DNA of 9,710 nucleotides from Paracoccaceae bacterium (GCA_018222665.1 JAAEZW010000055.1:1-9710); one strand, 5' to 3'; positions 1 to 7,759 are shown, counted from the first letter of the stretch. The notes: a model not told the origin generated them from the letters alone. Made by a program: numbers and translations.

Positions 1-548
1 CATCCGTTTTCAACCGTGGCATCCGTAATTGCCAACCAAACGGTGACCATTTCAGTGTCATCTGCCGCCTCTAGTGTTACGGCCCGATCCTGATGCCAAT
101 CTGTGGACACGATATGCGCACGAGTCTCTCCATGCTGAACATCGCGCTCTGGCGGTTTGATACGAACGTGCTGAATAGGGTTAGATGTGATTTCGGAACC
201 GATCAGACATTCAACCGTATTCAAAATGCGATCACTTGTGATCATATCAAAGACCGCTGGGCCGAAATGCATCGGTGTTTCGGCGGTGATGCCGTCCGCG
301 GGCAGGGAAATGTCAAAAGGCTGATACCATTCAATTTTGGCCTGAACCGCCGCATCCAATTTATCCCAAAACGTCGCATCTGTGGCCAATGTTGGCACCA
401 AACCATCGGACTGCCAACCTGCGAATAACGCATCCAACAGCTCTGCATATTCTGCTTTTACGGCCTCAATAACAGGTTGTGTGATGAGATCCTCAATAAC
501 AAGGTATCCGTCGCGAGTAAATTGATCAATTTGCTGTTGGTCCAGCAT
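1..548 (-). CDS. Phytanoyl-CoA dioxygenase (PhyH) family protein, 3' end cut by the window edge
   Basis: An open frame from an ATG at 548 runs leftwards off the window, giving 182 residues of the N-terminal part. It begins with the family-typical pattern F-x-x-D-G-Y-L-V-I-E-D (residues 10-20). Further on, H152-Q-D154 within STDWHQD supplies the first two iron ligands (HxD) of an Fe(II)/2-oxoglutarate oxygenase, and VTVWLAITDATVENG (168-182) is the strand that follows the HxD motif in PhyH proteins. The distal His and the 2-oxoglutarate-binding Arg should lie beyond the edge. Known for the family: 2-oxoglutarate-dependent hydroxylation of small organic substrates, with very diverse specificity. 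The start is 14 bases after the dctM stop, with a purine-rich AAGAGAA upstream, so it is probably the last or a late gene of the TRAP operon. Inference: it may oxidise the imported compound. The substrate cannot be read from the sequence. EctD-like ectoine hydroxylase is a distant relative, but nothing points to ectoine here. Confidence 0.85.
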   Translation of the reverse strand, partial: MLDQQQIDQFTRDGYLVIEDLITQPVIEAVKAEYAELLDALFAGWQSDGLVPTLATDATFWDKLDAAVQAKIEWYQPFDISLPADGITAETPMHFGPAVFDMITSDRILNTVECLIGSEITSNPIQHVRIKPPERDVQHGETRAHIVSTDWHQDRAVTLEAADDTEMVTVWLAITDATVENG

Positions 549-562
549 TGGATTCTCTTACT

Positions 563-2188
563 TTACAATAAGACTGTGACGATGTTTGGCCAAATCAGCA
601 ACACAGACAATGCAATTAGTTGAACGCCGATAAATGGTAAGAAACCTTTGAAAATATCCGTCAGCGAGATATGCGGTGGGGCCACGGATTTCAAATAAAA
701 GGCCGCAGGTCCAAACGGAGGCGACAAGAAACTAACCTGCATATTCATACAGAATAAGACACCGAACCAAACGGCAAGATGTTTTGGTTCAAGTTCACCA
801 ATGAAACCAATCTCTTCTATCGGCAAGCGCTGAACAATTGGCAAAAAAACTGGGATAATTAACAATACAATACCTACCCAGTCCATGAACGCACCCATAA
901 ACAAAAGGATCAGCATCATAATCAGCAAGATGCCCATTGTCGGAACATCCAGGTCAACAATCATGTCTGCGACATATTGCGGACCACCTGCAATTGTGTA
1001 TGCCCCCGCAAGAGCCGCTGCGCCAATCGTTACCCAGATAATTGTGCCCGTTGACTTCAGTGTGCGCATCAAGCTTTCCCACACAAGATCAAAGCTGGCC
1101 TCTCCTCGCAGGAACGAAATGATAAGCACGGCGACCACGCCCATACCCGCAGCCTCGGTAATGCCTGAAATACCACCATAAATTGAACCTAAAACAACAC
1201 CAATGACGACGATTGGCGCAACCAATCCTTTCCCCATTGCCCAACCGATTTTTGCGCGCTCTGTTCCGAAGACAATGAAGATAAGACCAATAGGTATCGC
1301 CGTCAGCGCTGCAAACCAAGAAATGTAATCTGGCGTACCATATGCAATTGCATCAACCCCTTCGACGAAAGCATTTTGTCCTGTCACTGTAAAAAATACT
1401 ACACGCACGAACAACGCAAACGAAAATCCTGCAACGATAATGGACATGAACGCCCCAAACAGTGCCCATTTTTCGCCACCTGATGGATCGCCTGGTTCTG
1501 GTTCGGGCAGAGGGGCGTCATCTGGATTCAGTTGCGTGCGCACAACAATGTATATGATAAACATCGTTGCCAACATAAATCCGGGAACAAATGCGCCCGT
1601 GAACAGCGCTTTAATGGATGTTTCGGTAATCAAACCATAGATAATCAAAACAATCGAGGGAGGGATCATGGTGCCCAAAGAGCCCGAAGCACAGATTGTC
1701 CCAATAGCAAGGTTTTGATTATATCCCAAACGCAACATTTGAGGCAGTGCAATCAACCCCAAAAGAACAACTTCTCCCCCAATGATCCCGGACATAGCTG
1801 CCATAATGACCGCCATTACAGAAGTCACAATTGCAATCCCACCACGGACCCTTGACAACCAAGTATTGAGCGATGAATACATGTCTTTGGCAATGCCTGA
1901 TCGTTCCAGAAGTGCCGCCATAAAAATAAACAACGGGATGGATATCAAAACATAGTCCGTAAGTAGACCGTATATTTTTTGTGCAAGGATATTCAGAGGT
2001 CCTGTGCCAAATTTACGGGTTAATAAACCATCCCCAAATGTTGTAGGATCCAAGAGCAACATTGGTTCGAATTTCATCACCAATACCACAACAGCCATTA
2101 CGGCGGAAGCCAATCCAAGAGGCATCCCAATCGCCAACAATAGCATCAATCCAATAAGCAGGACGAGCGAAATAGTTCCAATATCCAT
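563..2188 (-). CDS. dctM: TRAP transporter large permease subunit (DctM family)
   Basis: This 541-residue, strongly hydrophobic protein is the ion-coupled translocation subunit of a tripartite ATP-independent periplasmic (TRAP) importer in the inner membrane. Family hallmarks are visible: GSLGTMIPPSIVLIIYG (169-185), the GAFMDW segment (432-437), and SFLSPPFGPAAF near the C-terminus (486-497). It is longer than the common DctM of about 430 residues. The extra length is a charged, proline-rich stretch (about 219-240) followed by additional helices up to about 310, placed between the two halves of the protein. This layout fits the large permeases of the mannitol/chloroaromatic (FcbT3-like) branch. 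The ATG overlaps the dctQ stop by one base (TAATG), and a strong TAGGAGAG ribosome site sits just inside dctQ, so the two permeases are translationally coupled. The substrate is unknown. The dicarboxylate name is only the family name. Confidence 0.95.
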   Translation of the reverse strand: MDIGTISLVLLIGLMLLLAIGMPLGLASAVMAVVVLVMKFEPMLLLDPTTFGDGLLTRKFGTGPLNILAQKIYGLLTDYVLISIPLFIFMAALLERSGIAKDMYSSLNTWLSRVRGGIAIVTSVMAVIMAAMSGIIGGEVVLLGLIALPQMLRLGYNQNLAIGTICASGSLGTMIPPSIVLIIYGLITETSIKALFTGAFVPGFMLATMFIIYIVVRTQLNPDDAPLPEPEPGDPSGGEKWALFGAFMSIIVAGFSFALFVRVVFFTVTGQNAFVEGVDAIAYGTPDYISWFAALTAIPIGLIFIVFGTERAKIGWAMGKGLVAPIVVIGVVLGSIYGGISGITEAAGMGVVAVLIISFLRGEASFDLVWESLMRTLKSTGTIIWVTIGAAALAGAYTIAGGPQYVADMIVDLDVPTMGILLIMMLILLFMGAFMDWVGIVLLIIPVFLPIVQRLPIEEIGFIGELEPKHLAVWFGVLFCMNMQVSFLSPPFGPAAFYLKSVAPPHISLTDIFKGFLPFIGVQLIALSVLLIWPNIVTVLL

Positions 2189-2976
2189 TAACTCTCTCCT
2201 ACGGATTTTTTTAGACGCTCAAGTTCATCTTGGTCAATGTCGTCGGCTGCACTGTGGATTTCTGGCTCTTTATTCCAATCTGTGATCAAATTTAACACTG
2301 ACTGGATTGCAACCAATGAGACAACAATCAGGACCAAAGGCTTTAGGGTCGCAGGAATAGGGGGATCGAATGCTGTCCCAAACGTTTCCCAGCGAAGCAT
2401 CTTTGCCTTTGCTTCTCCGTAGCCACCATAAATCAAGAAAAATGCAAATACCACGATCAGTGCCGTCGAGACGGTATCGCAGATTTTCTGTACCGAACGA
2501 GGAAACATATCGTAGAGCAAGTAAATTCTAATATGGCTACGTTGCTGCATTGCGTAAAATCCAGCAAGTATAAACACGAACCCCGCCAACCATAGAGACA
2601 TTTCATTTGCCCAAAGTGTTGGACGCTCAAATACATAGCGCAAAATAACTTCATACATCATTACGCAAACAACAATCGCGATCAACAGCATCGTTACGCG
2701 ACCGATGAACATCGCTATCCGATCAATCGCGGGGTATTCATCGATCTCCATTGGAGCCCTTTTAACACCCAAAACCCCAAACACTCCCAAAACAGGCAAG
2801 GCAACCAAGATCAGGTAGTCAAGCACCATAATTTGACGATACCGCGCTGCAAGAGCATCGGTGTAACCACCAAACGCCATTATATATGTTGCACCATGCC
2901 AGACTATCCAACTGCCACAGGCGATGAATAAAAGGGGCACTACCCATTGGGGAAGATCGCGAATTGAATTTCCCAT
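2188..2976 (-). CDS. dctQ: TRAP transporter small permease subunit (DctQ family), extended form
   Basis: A 262-residue membrane protein. The DctQ core lies from about residue 88, with the typical RYVFERPTLWANEM (113-126) followed by a hydrophobic helix and the QQRSHIRIYLLYDMF segment (144-158). I count six likely membrane helices (about 11-33, 49-70, 88-110, 125-144, 167-187, 210-230). Ordinary DctQ proteins have four helices and about 160-200 residues, so two N-terminal helices are added here. The C-terminal tail (about 233-262) is hydrophilic and acidic. The partner is DctM, with which it forms the membrane complex. The gene lies 73 bases after dctP and overlaps the dctM start by one base. 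The ribosome site upstream of 2976 is weak (GAAAG at some distance), in contrast to the strong sites of dctP and dctM, which may help keep the permeases below the level of the binding protein. Confidence 0.92.
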   Translation of the reverse strand: MGNSIRDLPQWVVPLLFIACGSWIVWHGATYIMAFGGYTDALAARYRQIMVLDYLILVALPVLGVFGVLGVKRAPMEIDEYPAIDRIAMFIGRVTMLLIAIVVCVMMYEVILRYVFERPTLWANEMSLWLAGFVFILAGFYAMQQRSHIRIYLLYDMFPRSVQKICDTVSTALIVVFAFFLIYGGYGEAKAKMLRWETFGTAFDPPIPATLKPLVLIVVSLVAIQSVLNLITDWNKEPEIHSAADDIDQDELERLKKSVGES

Positions 2977-3009
2977 TTAATAATCTTTCGTAATGACGTG
3001 AATGCAATT

Positions 3010-3034
3010 GGGCAGGCCAAGTTAAGGCCTGCCC
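3010..3034 (-). promoter_or_regulatory. Stem-loop in the dctP-dctQ intergenic gap
   Basis: A perfect 9-bp stem, GGGCAGGCC (3010-3018) and GGCCTGCCC (3026-3034), encloses a 7-base loop. It sits 16-40 bases past the dctP stop in the direction of transcription. The base run after it on the minus strand is AATTGC, not a T tract, so it is not a canonical intrinsic terminator. Hairpins in this place in binding-protein-dependent transporter operons are known to protect the upstream mRNA or partly stop transcription, giving excess binding protein over permease. That role is inferred here. Confidence 0.65.
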
Positions 3035-3053
3035 GTAATCAAAATTTGATTAC
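3035..3053. repeat. AT-rich inverted repeat overlapping the dctP stop codon
   Basis: GTAATCAAA (3035-3043) and TTTGATTAC (3045-3053) form a perfect 9-bp inverted repeat around one central base. It overlaps the dctP TAA at 3050-3052 and abuts the GC-rich stem-loop at 3010-3034 without a gap. With almost no loop it would fold poorly as a hairpin unless the middle pairs open. It may act as part of a double 3' structure for dctP mRNA, or it may simply be a palindromic DNA site. Confidence 0.5.
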
Positions 3054-4063
3054 TTTACCAAGCCAAGCTCAGTCAGATATGCAATGTGACTCGCAACCAA
3101 TGCTTTGGCCTCTGGAGTTGTAGCAAACTCTGGCCATGTTGCTTGGGCGGCGTCACGGAATGTCTGAAGATCTTCTTCTGACCACTGCCAAAGAGTGACA
3201 CCTTCCGCACGCAATTTCGCAGCCGCAGCCGCGTTTGCTTTCTCAAATGTTAAAGCAGTACGCAGTGCCAGCGCTTCCATAGCAACAGACATGATCGTGC
3301 GATGTGACTCCGGCATGGAGTCCCAAACCGATTTATTACACGCCAGGTGATCTGATGGCATCGAATGGAAGCCTGGGAAGTTCGCGTGCTTCACCAGATC
3401 ATACAAGCCTAGGCCAACGTTGTTTGCCAAACCAGACGCATCGGCACCATCGATGATACCTGTTTCCAATGCGGTAAAGATTTCTGTGAAATCCATCACG
3501 ATTGGTTTTGCACCTAGCTTTTCAAAGATTTTGGTTTCCATGCCGGGTGGTGAACGGAACTTGAAATCCTTCAATGCGCCTGGGCCATCCAAGGGACGGG
3601 AGGACGCAAGACTTTCTTGACCGTAAACCCACCATCCAACAAGTTGCATGTCGTACTTGTTATAAAGCGCCTGCGCGTCTTCCAGTCCACCGCCATAGTA
3701 CAGCCAACTTAGCTGTTGGTATGGAGTCGCATAACCACCCATAATATCGCCAACAAATTGGAACGCAGGGTTTTTACCTGTTTGATATCCACCACCTGTC
3801 ATGTCGCAGTCCAAGATGCCAGTCGCTGCAGCATCAAACGTTTCAACCGATTTTACCACTGATGAAGAATAAAACATTTCGATATTGATTTCGCCATTCG
3901 ACATGCTTTGGACATCTTCAATGTATTGTGCTGCAAGCTTGCCCGATACTGTTTCCGGTGCATAGTGCGTTTGAATACGAAGGTTCGTTGTTGCCGCTGT
4001 TGCTGTTGTCGCAAGCAACGCCGCTGCACCTAAAGTTGCAGCGACCTTTTTAACAAAACTCAT
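3050..4063 (-). CDS. dctP: TRAP transporter periplasmic substrate-binding protein (DctP family)
   Basis: A 337-residue secreted protein. Residues 1-24 form a Sec signal peptide: basic MSFVKK, a hydrophobic alanine-rich core, and an ATA-A type cleavage region. The mature part has the TRAP binding-protein fold: R170 in the KFRSPPGM segment (168-175) is the conserved arginine that usually salt-bridges the substrate carboxylate, followed by the EIFTALETGIIDGAD segment (194-208). The pattern GGYATPYQQLSWLYYGGG (109-126) resembles the COG4663 branch (mannitol/chloroaromatic, alpha-keto acid and lactate binders such as TakP and TTHA0766) more than classic C4-dicarboxylate DctP. It delivers substrate to DctQM. 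An AGGGAG ribosome site (4070-4075) six bases before the ATG is the strongest in this arm. First gene of the leftward operon, divergent from the catabolic genes. Inferred ligand: a sugar acid or hydroxy/keto acid, judged only from the neighbours. Confidence 0.93.
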   Translation of the reverse strand: MSFVKKVAATLGAAALLATTATAATTNLRIQTHYAPETVSGKLAAQYIEDVQSMSNGEINIEMFYSSSVVKSVETFDAAATGILDCDMTGGGYQTGKNPAFQFVGDIMGGYATPYQQLSWLYYGGGLEDAQALYNKYDMQLVGWWVYGQESLASSRPLDGPGALKDFKFRSPPGMETKIFEKLGAKPIVMDFTEIFTALETGIIDGADASGLANNVGLGLYDLVKHANFPGFHSMPSDHLACNKSVWDSMPESHRTIMSVAMEALALRTALTFEKANAAAAAKLRAEGVTLWQWSEEDLQTFRDAAQATWPEFATTPEAKALVASHIAYLTELGLVK

Positions 4064-4094
4064 TTTGATCTCCCTACTAGTTGTTTTGTAGTTC

Positions 4095-4117
4095 CGCCCA
4101 ACGTTGGAATGTGGGCG
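4095..4117. repeat. Inverted repeat in the dctP leader, with an inner palindrome
   Basis: CGCCCA (4095-4100) and TGGGCG (4112-4117) form 6-bp arms around 11 bases. Overlapping it is a perfect 10-bp palindrome, CCAACGTTGG (4098-4107). Both lie downstream of the proposed dctP promoter, so they would be in the 5' leader of the transcript and could be a leader hairpin or a protein-binding site. Short arms of this kind can arise by chance. Confidence 0.3.
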
Positions 4118-4128
4118 CTAACGGTAGC
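4117..4128. promoter_or_regulatory. Possible LacI-type operator
   Basis: On the minus strand the 12 bases read GCTACCGTTAGC, an imperfect palindrome with GCTA/TAGC arms and a central CG. This form recalls operators of LacI/GalR-family regulators, including the GntR-type sites with a TTACCG core. It overlaps the proposed -10 hexamer and start region of the dctP promoter, where a repressor would be expected to act. No regulator gene is inside the window, so the assignment is tentative. Confidence 0.35.
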
Positions 4129-4153
4129 CTACATTCAAAAGCACATCTGGCAA
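4126..4153 (-). promoter_or_regulatory. Candidate sigma-70 promoter for the dctPQM-phyH operon
   Basis: On the minus strand TTGCCA (4153-4148) matches the -35 consensus at five of six bases. TAGGCT (4131-4126), a weaker -10, follows after 16 bases. Transcription would start near 4119, leaving a leader of about 55 bases before the dctP ATG at 4063. The region upstream is AT-rich (4154-4210), as expected for a promoter. This was identified by eye only. Confidence 0.4.
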
Positions 4154-4191
4154 GAAAAATTTATGTTTTTTCGAAATCCCAATAAAGAATG

Positions 4192-4203
4192 CAAAAATTT
4201 TTG
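4192..4203. repeat. AT-rich palindrome in the divergent control region
   Basis: CAAAAATTTTTG is a perfect 12-bp palindrome roughly in the middle of the divergent intergenic region. It lies in an AT-rich block between the dctP promoter and the SDR gene. It could be a regulator site or simply a pair of A/T tracts. Two copies of GTGCAAAT (4239-4246 and 4302-4309) lie further right. No convincing -35/-10 pair for the rightward operon was found, though one must lie between about 4150 and 4330. Confidence 0.25.
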
Positions 4204-4338
4204 AATCAAAATAAACGACTGCAGCAAATACCAAATATGTGCAAATCCAATTGATCATTGAACAAAGCGTGGATAGGGTCGCTGGATATTATGAAACACA
4301 GGTGCAAATGCGCCGAGATAAAAAATTTGGAAATAAAC

Positions 4339-5088
4339 ATGTCAAAACGACTAAAAAACAAACGCGCTTTACTAACCGCAGCTGGTCAAGGGATTGGGCG
4401 CGCCACAGCGATCGCCATGGTGCGCGAAGGGGCGCATGTTTTTGCGACCGATATCAACCAAGAAACATTAGCCGACTTGCAACTTGAGGCCGAGGCCCTC
4501 GGCACAATCGAAACATTTACATTAGACGTGACGGACAATGATGCAGTTGTTGCAGGGGTCGAGCGTGCGCAGCCCGATATTCTGTTTAATTGCGCAGGCT
4601 TTGTTCATCATGGCACCATTTTGGAATGTACCGATGAAGAATGGTCATTCGCCTGGGATTTAAACGTCGGCTCAATGCACCGCATGATTCGTGCAGCCCT
4701 ACCTGGCATGCTAGAACGTGGCACAGGATCCATCATTAATATGTCGTCTGTTGCCTCCTCGATCAAAGGTGCACCTAACCGTTATGTCTATGGCACAACC
4801 AAAGCCGCTGTCATGGGGTTGACGAAATCTGTTGCAACCGATGTCATCACCCACGGGGTGCGGTGCAACTGCATTTGTCCAGGCACAGTCGAAAGCCCAT
4901 CACTGCATGATCGTTTACGCGCAACAGGCGATTATGAAGCGGCAATGAAAGCCTTTATCGCACGTCAACCCATGGGCCGCATCGGTGCTGCCGAAGAAAT
5001 CGCCGCACTTGCCGTCTATTTGGCTTCAGATGACAGCGCCTTTACCACAGGGCACGCGCATGTAATCGACGGCGGTTGGTCAAACTAA
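4339..5088 (+). CDS. SDR-family oxidoreductase, BDH2-like; probable 2-keto-3-deoxy sugar-acid dehydrogenase
   Basis: A 249-residue classical short-chain dehydrogenase. The nucleotide-binding motif is TAAGQGIG (13-20), a variant of TGxxxGxG. D38 after the second strand suggests NAD+ rather than NADP+. NCAG is at 84-87 and the catalytic set is S137, Y151 and K155 (YGTTK). The C-terminus HVIDGGWSN is typical. It closely resembles, from memory of the family, cytosolic type-2 hydroxybutyrate dehydrogenase (BDH2/DHRS6) in [16 protein letters not shown] and CNCxCPGTV. The same subgroup contains bacterial 2-keto-3-deoxy-L-fuconate and -rhamnonate dehydrogenases. With a dehydratase and an FAH hydrolase next door, oxidation of a 2-keto-3-deoxy acid at C4 is the best guess. 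The ATG at 4339 was chosen because the protein then starts like its relatives, with TTTGGAA upstream. An in-frame TTG at 4258 and an ATG at 4291 would add an atypical basic tail. First gene of the rightward operon; 22 bases separate it from the dehydratase. Confidence 0.88.
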   Translation: MSKRLKNKRALLTAAGQGIGRATAIAMVREGAHVFATDINQETLADLQLEAEALGTIETFTLDVTDNDAVVAGVERAQPDILFNCAGFVHHGTILECTDEEWSFAWDLNVGSMHRMIRAALPGMLERGTGSIINMSSVASSIKGAPNRYVYGTTKAAVMGLTKSVATDVITHGVRCNCICPGTVESPSLHDRLRATGDYEAAMKAFIARQPMGRIGAAEEIAALAVYLASDDSAFTTGHAHVIDGGWSN

Positions 5089-5110
5089 TATTTATTTTGG
5101 AGAAAAGAGA

Positions 5111-6895
5111 ATGAGTGATAAGAAAACACTGCGCTCTCGGTTGTGGTTTAACAACCCAGACGATCGGGAAATGACGGCTCTTTATCTTGAGCGGTATCTG
5201 AACTACGGCCTAACACGCGAGGAATTGCAAGGTGACAAGCCGATCATCGCGATTGCTCAAACAGGAAGCGATCTAAGCCCCTGTAACCGCCACCACATTG
5301 AACTGTCCAAACGTGTGCGTGATGGCGTGATTGCCGCAGGTGGTACAGTGATTGAAATTCCTGTGCATCCCATTCAGGAAACAGGCAAACGCCCAACGGC
5401 CATGTTGGATCGAAACTTGGCCTATCTGTCCTTGGTCGAAACGCTTTATGGCTATCCCATTGACGGGGTCGTGTTAAACATCGGATGTGACAAAACCACC
5501 CCTGCACTGCTGATGGCGGCGGCTTCGGTCAATATCCCCGCGATTGCATTGTCCGTGGGTCCGATGTTGAACGGATGGTTCCGTGGTCAACGCACAGGAT
5601 CCGGTACAATCGTTTGGAAAGCGCGCGAATTACATGCCAAAGGCGAAATTGACGATGATGGGTTCATGGATTTGGTCGCCTCATCCGCGCCATCAACGGG
5701 GTATTGTAACACCATGGGTACGGCAACCACGATGAATTCAATTGCCGAAGCCTTGGGGATGCAATTACCGGGTTCCGCCGCCATTCCTGCTCCCTATCGG
5801 GAACGTGGGCAAATGGCCTATATGACAGGCAAACGCATTGTTGATATGGTGCATGAGGATTTGAAACCCTCTGACATCATGACGAAAGAGGCCTTTGAAA
5901 ACGCAATCGTCTTGAACTCGGCGATTGGCGGTTCAACAAACGCGCCTATCCACCTGAATGGATTGGCAAAATTGCTGGGAATCGAATTGACGAATGATGA
6001 TTGGCAACGCTTAGGACATAAGGTGCCATTACTGGTAAACCTACAGCCTGCGGGTGAATACCTGGGCGAGGATTATCACCGTGCGGGTGGCGTGCCTGCG
6101 GTCATGGGTCAGCTGATCAAGGCGGGCATGTTGCCCCACCCAAATCAGATCACCGCCAATGGCAAAAGCATGGGCGAAAACTGCACAGATGCGGAAATCA
6201 TAAACACAGATGTGATCAAACCCATCGAAACCCCGATTAAGGACCACGCAGGTTTCATCAACCTATCTGGCAACCTGTTTGACAGCGCGATCATGAAAAC
6301 CAGTGTGATCAGCCAAGAGTTTACAGATCGCTATCTGTCCAACGCCGATGATCCAAATGCATTTGAAGGACGGGCAATTGTGTTTGACGGACCAGAAGAT
6401 TTCCACAAACGCATCGACGACGAAAGCCTTGGAATTGATGAAAACTGCATCCTAATGATGCGCGGCACGGGCCCAATCGGTTATCCGGGTGGGGCCGAAG
6501 TGGTGAACATGCGTCCCCCTGCCTATTTGTTGAAACGGGGTGTGAATTCATTGCCCTGTGTGGGCGATGGCCGCCAATCAGGGACATCTGGTTCCCCTTC
6601 TATCCTGAACGCCGCGCCCGAGGCGGCCGCGGGTGGTGGACTTGCCCTTGTGCAAACGGGGGACATGGTGCGCATTGATTTGAATGCCTGCACCGCAAAC
6701 ATCCTGATCAGCGATGAAGAACTTGAGGCGCGCCGTGCGGCACTGCCCACAAACGCCCATCGCGCCACAGCACAAACCCCATGGCAGGATATTTTCCAAG
6801 AAAAAGTACGCCAATTTGATGGTGGTATGCTGCTGGAAGGATCAGACAAACACAAAGATATCGCGTCACGCCACGTGCCGCGCGACAACCACTAA
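5111..6895 (+). CDS. IlvD/Edd-family aldonate dehydratase (D-xylonate/L-arabinonate dehydratase-like)
   Basis: A 594-residue full-length member of the IlvD/Edd dehydratases, which remove water from an aldonic acid to give a 2-keto-3-deoxy acid. The three [2Fe-2S]-cluster cysteines of the pentonate dehydratase branch are present: C58 (SPCNR), C126 (GCDKTTPA, with the metal-site D127/K128) and C199 (GYCNTMGTA). The catalytic serine is expected at S489 in GDGRQSGT (484-491). The N-terminal run [24 protein letters not shown] and the C-terminal DNH are very like Caulobacter XylD, so a sugar-acid role is much more likely than branched-chain amino acid synthesis. Exact substrate (xylonate, arabinonate, fuconate, galactonate) is not readable. 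The ribosome site TTGGAGA precedes the ATG at 5111. The product would feed the upstream SDR or an aldolase outside the window. FAH follows after 15 bases. Confidence 0.93.
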   Translation: MSDKKTLRSRLWFNNPDDREMTALYLERYLNYGLTREELQGDKPIIAIAQTGSDLSPCNRHHIELSKRVRDGVIAAGGTVIEIPVHPIQETGKRPTAMLDRNLAYLSLVETLYGYPIDGVVLNIGCDKTTPALLMAAASVNIPAIALSVGPMLNGWFRGQRTGSGTIVWKARELHAKGEIDDDGFMDLVASSAPSTGYCNTMGTATTMNSIAEALGMQLPGSAAIPAPYRERGQMAYMTGKRIVDMVHEDLKPSDIMTKEAFENAIVLNSAIGGSTNAPIHLNGLAKLLGIELTNDDWQRLGHKVPLLVNLQPAGEYLGEDYHRAGGVPAVMGQLIKAGMLPHPNQITANGKSMGENCTDAEIINTDVIKPIETPIKDHAGFINLSGNLFDSAIMKTSVISQEFTDRYLSNADDPNAFEGRAIVFDGPEDFHKRIDDESLGIDENCILMMRGTGPIGYPGGAEVVNMRPPAYLLKRGVNSLPCVGDGRQSGTSGSPSILNAAPEAAAGGGLALVQTGDMVRIDLNACTANILISDEELEARRAALPTNAHRATAQTPWQDIFQEKVRQFDGGMLLEGSDKHKDIASRHVPRDNH

Positions 6896-6910
6896 AGGAC
6901 AGAAAAGACA

Positions 6911-7759
6911 ATGAAACTTGTACGTTATGGCGCGACTGGCCAAGAAAAACCCGGAATGATTGATGCAGTTGGCACATTACGCGATCTATCCGCACATGTG
7001 GCCGACATCACGGGCGCAACCCTTGGCGATGATGGCATTGCGAAACTGCGCGCGTTGGACCCTGCCACCCTACCCGCGGTTGAGGGCAACCCGCGCATGG
7101 GCGCCTGCGTTGGTGACATCGGCAAATTCATGTGTATCGGTTTGAACTACGCCGATCACGCGGCAGAAACAGGTGCTGATATTCCTGAACACCCCATTTT
7201 GTTTATGAAGGCGAACTCTGCCATCACGGGCCCAAACGATGACGTGGTGATGCCACGCGGATCAGCCACAACAGACTGGGAAGTGGAACTGGGCGTCGTG
7301 ATCGGCAAGGCCGCGAAATACGTCAGCGAAGAAGAGGCATTGGATTATGTCGCGGGCTATTGCCTATGTAACGACGTCAGCGAACGTCATTTCCAAACAT
7401 CGCTGACAGGTCAGTGGACCAAGGGCAAATCCTGTGACACATTTGGCCCGACAGGCCCATGGTTGGTCACACGAGATGAGGTTGAGGATCCCCAAAACCT
7501 AGACATGTGGTTGGATGTGAATGGCAAACGCATGCAGACTGGCAACACAAAAACCATGATTTTTACCGTGGCGCAGGTCATTTCGCACCTCTCCCAACTG
7601 TTCACGCTGCATCCGGGTGATGTGATTTCAACAGGGACACCTCCGGGAGTGGGCATGGGCATGAAGCCCGAGCCCGTTTATCTAAAAGATGGGGATGTGA
7701 TGGAATTGTCGATCCAAGGTTTGGGTATTCAACGTCAGAACGTGCGCGCCGATGACTAA
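6911..7759 (+). CDS. Fumarylacetoacetate hydrolase-family enzyme; probable 2,4-diketo-3-deoxy-aldonate hydrolase
   Basis: A 282-residue FAH-fold protein. The metal ligands are visible: E124 and E126 in DWEVELG, and D155 in CNDVSER. Other conserved parts are CIGLNYADHAAE (75-86), the KGKSCDTFGPTGPW segment (171-184), and GDVISTGTPPGVG (236-248). The C-terminus, MKPEPVYLKDGDVMELSIQGLG, resembles 2,4-diketo-3-deoxy-L-fuconate hydrolase of Xanthomonas (from memory). Known reaction in that branch: hydrolytic C-C cleavage of a 2,4-diketo-3-deoxy acid to pyruvate plus a 2-hydroxy acid. A dehydratase and a 2-keto-3-deoxy acid-type SDR directly upstream support that role. Homoprotocatechuate or other aromatic-pathway FAH members are the main alternative, but no aromatic genes are present. 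The ribosome site AAGGA overlaps the dehydratase stop. The 3' end overlaps the next gene by eight bases. Confidence 0.9.
   Translation: MKLVRYGATGQEKPGMIDAVGTLRDLSAHVADITGATLGDDGIAKLRALDPATLPAVEGNPRMGACVGDIGKFMCIGLNYADHAAETGADIPEHPILFMKANSAITGPNDDVVMPRGSATTDWEVELGVVIGKAAKYVSEEEALDYVAGYCLCNDVSERHFQTSLTGQWTKGKSCDTFGPTGPWLVTRDEVEDPQNLDMWLDVNGKRMQTGNTKTMIFTVAQVISHLSQLFTLHPGDVISTGTPPGVGMGMKPEPVYLKDGDVMELSIQGLGIQRQNVRADD

Noticed and set aside
93..428. Plus-strand open frame of 111 codons at the left edge
   Set aside because: It is antisense to the PhyH gene, which has the HxD motif and continuous family-like sequence through the same bases.
3010..3034. Intrinsic terminator for dctP
   Set aside because: The stem is strong but no T run follows on the transcribed side, and dctQ and dctM clearly belong to the same transport system. 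Partial termination or mRNA protection is more likely.
4258..4292. TTGAAC (4258-4263) with TATTAT (4287-4292) as a promoter for the rightward operon
   Set aside because: The spacing of 23 bases is too long for a sigma-70 promoter, and no other -35 at the right distance from TATTAT is convincing.
4258..4338. In-frame upstream starts for the SDR gene (TTG at 4258, ATG at 4291)
   Set aside because: The added residues are basic and cysteine-containing, unlike any SDR N-terminus, and neither start has a good ribosome site. The ATG at 4339 gives the usual family start.
4308..4487. Possible short leader gene overlapping the SDR start in another frame
   Set aside because: It reads well into the SDR gene in a shifted frame with a low-complexity basic composition. 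No family resemblance or ribosome site supports it.
6523..6995. Minus-strand open frames opposite the dehydratase and FAH genes
   Set aside because: They are antisense shadows of genes with clear family motifs and show no domain pattern of their own.
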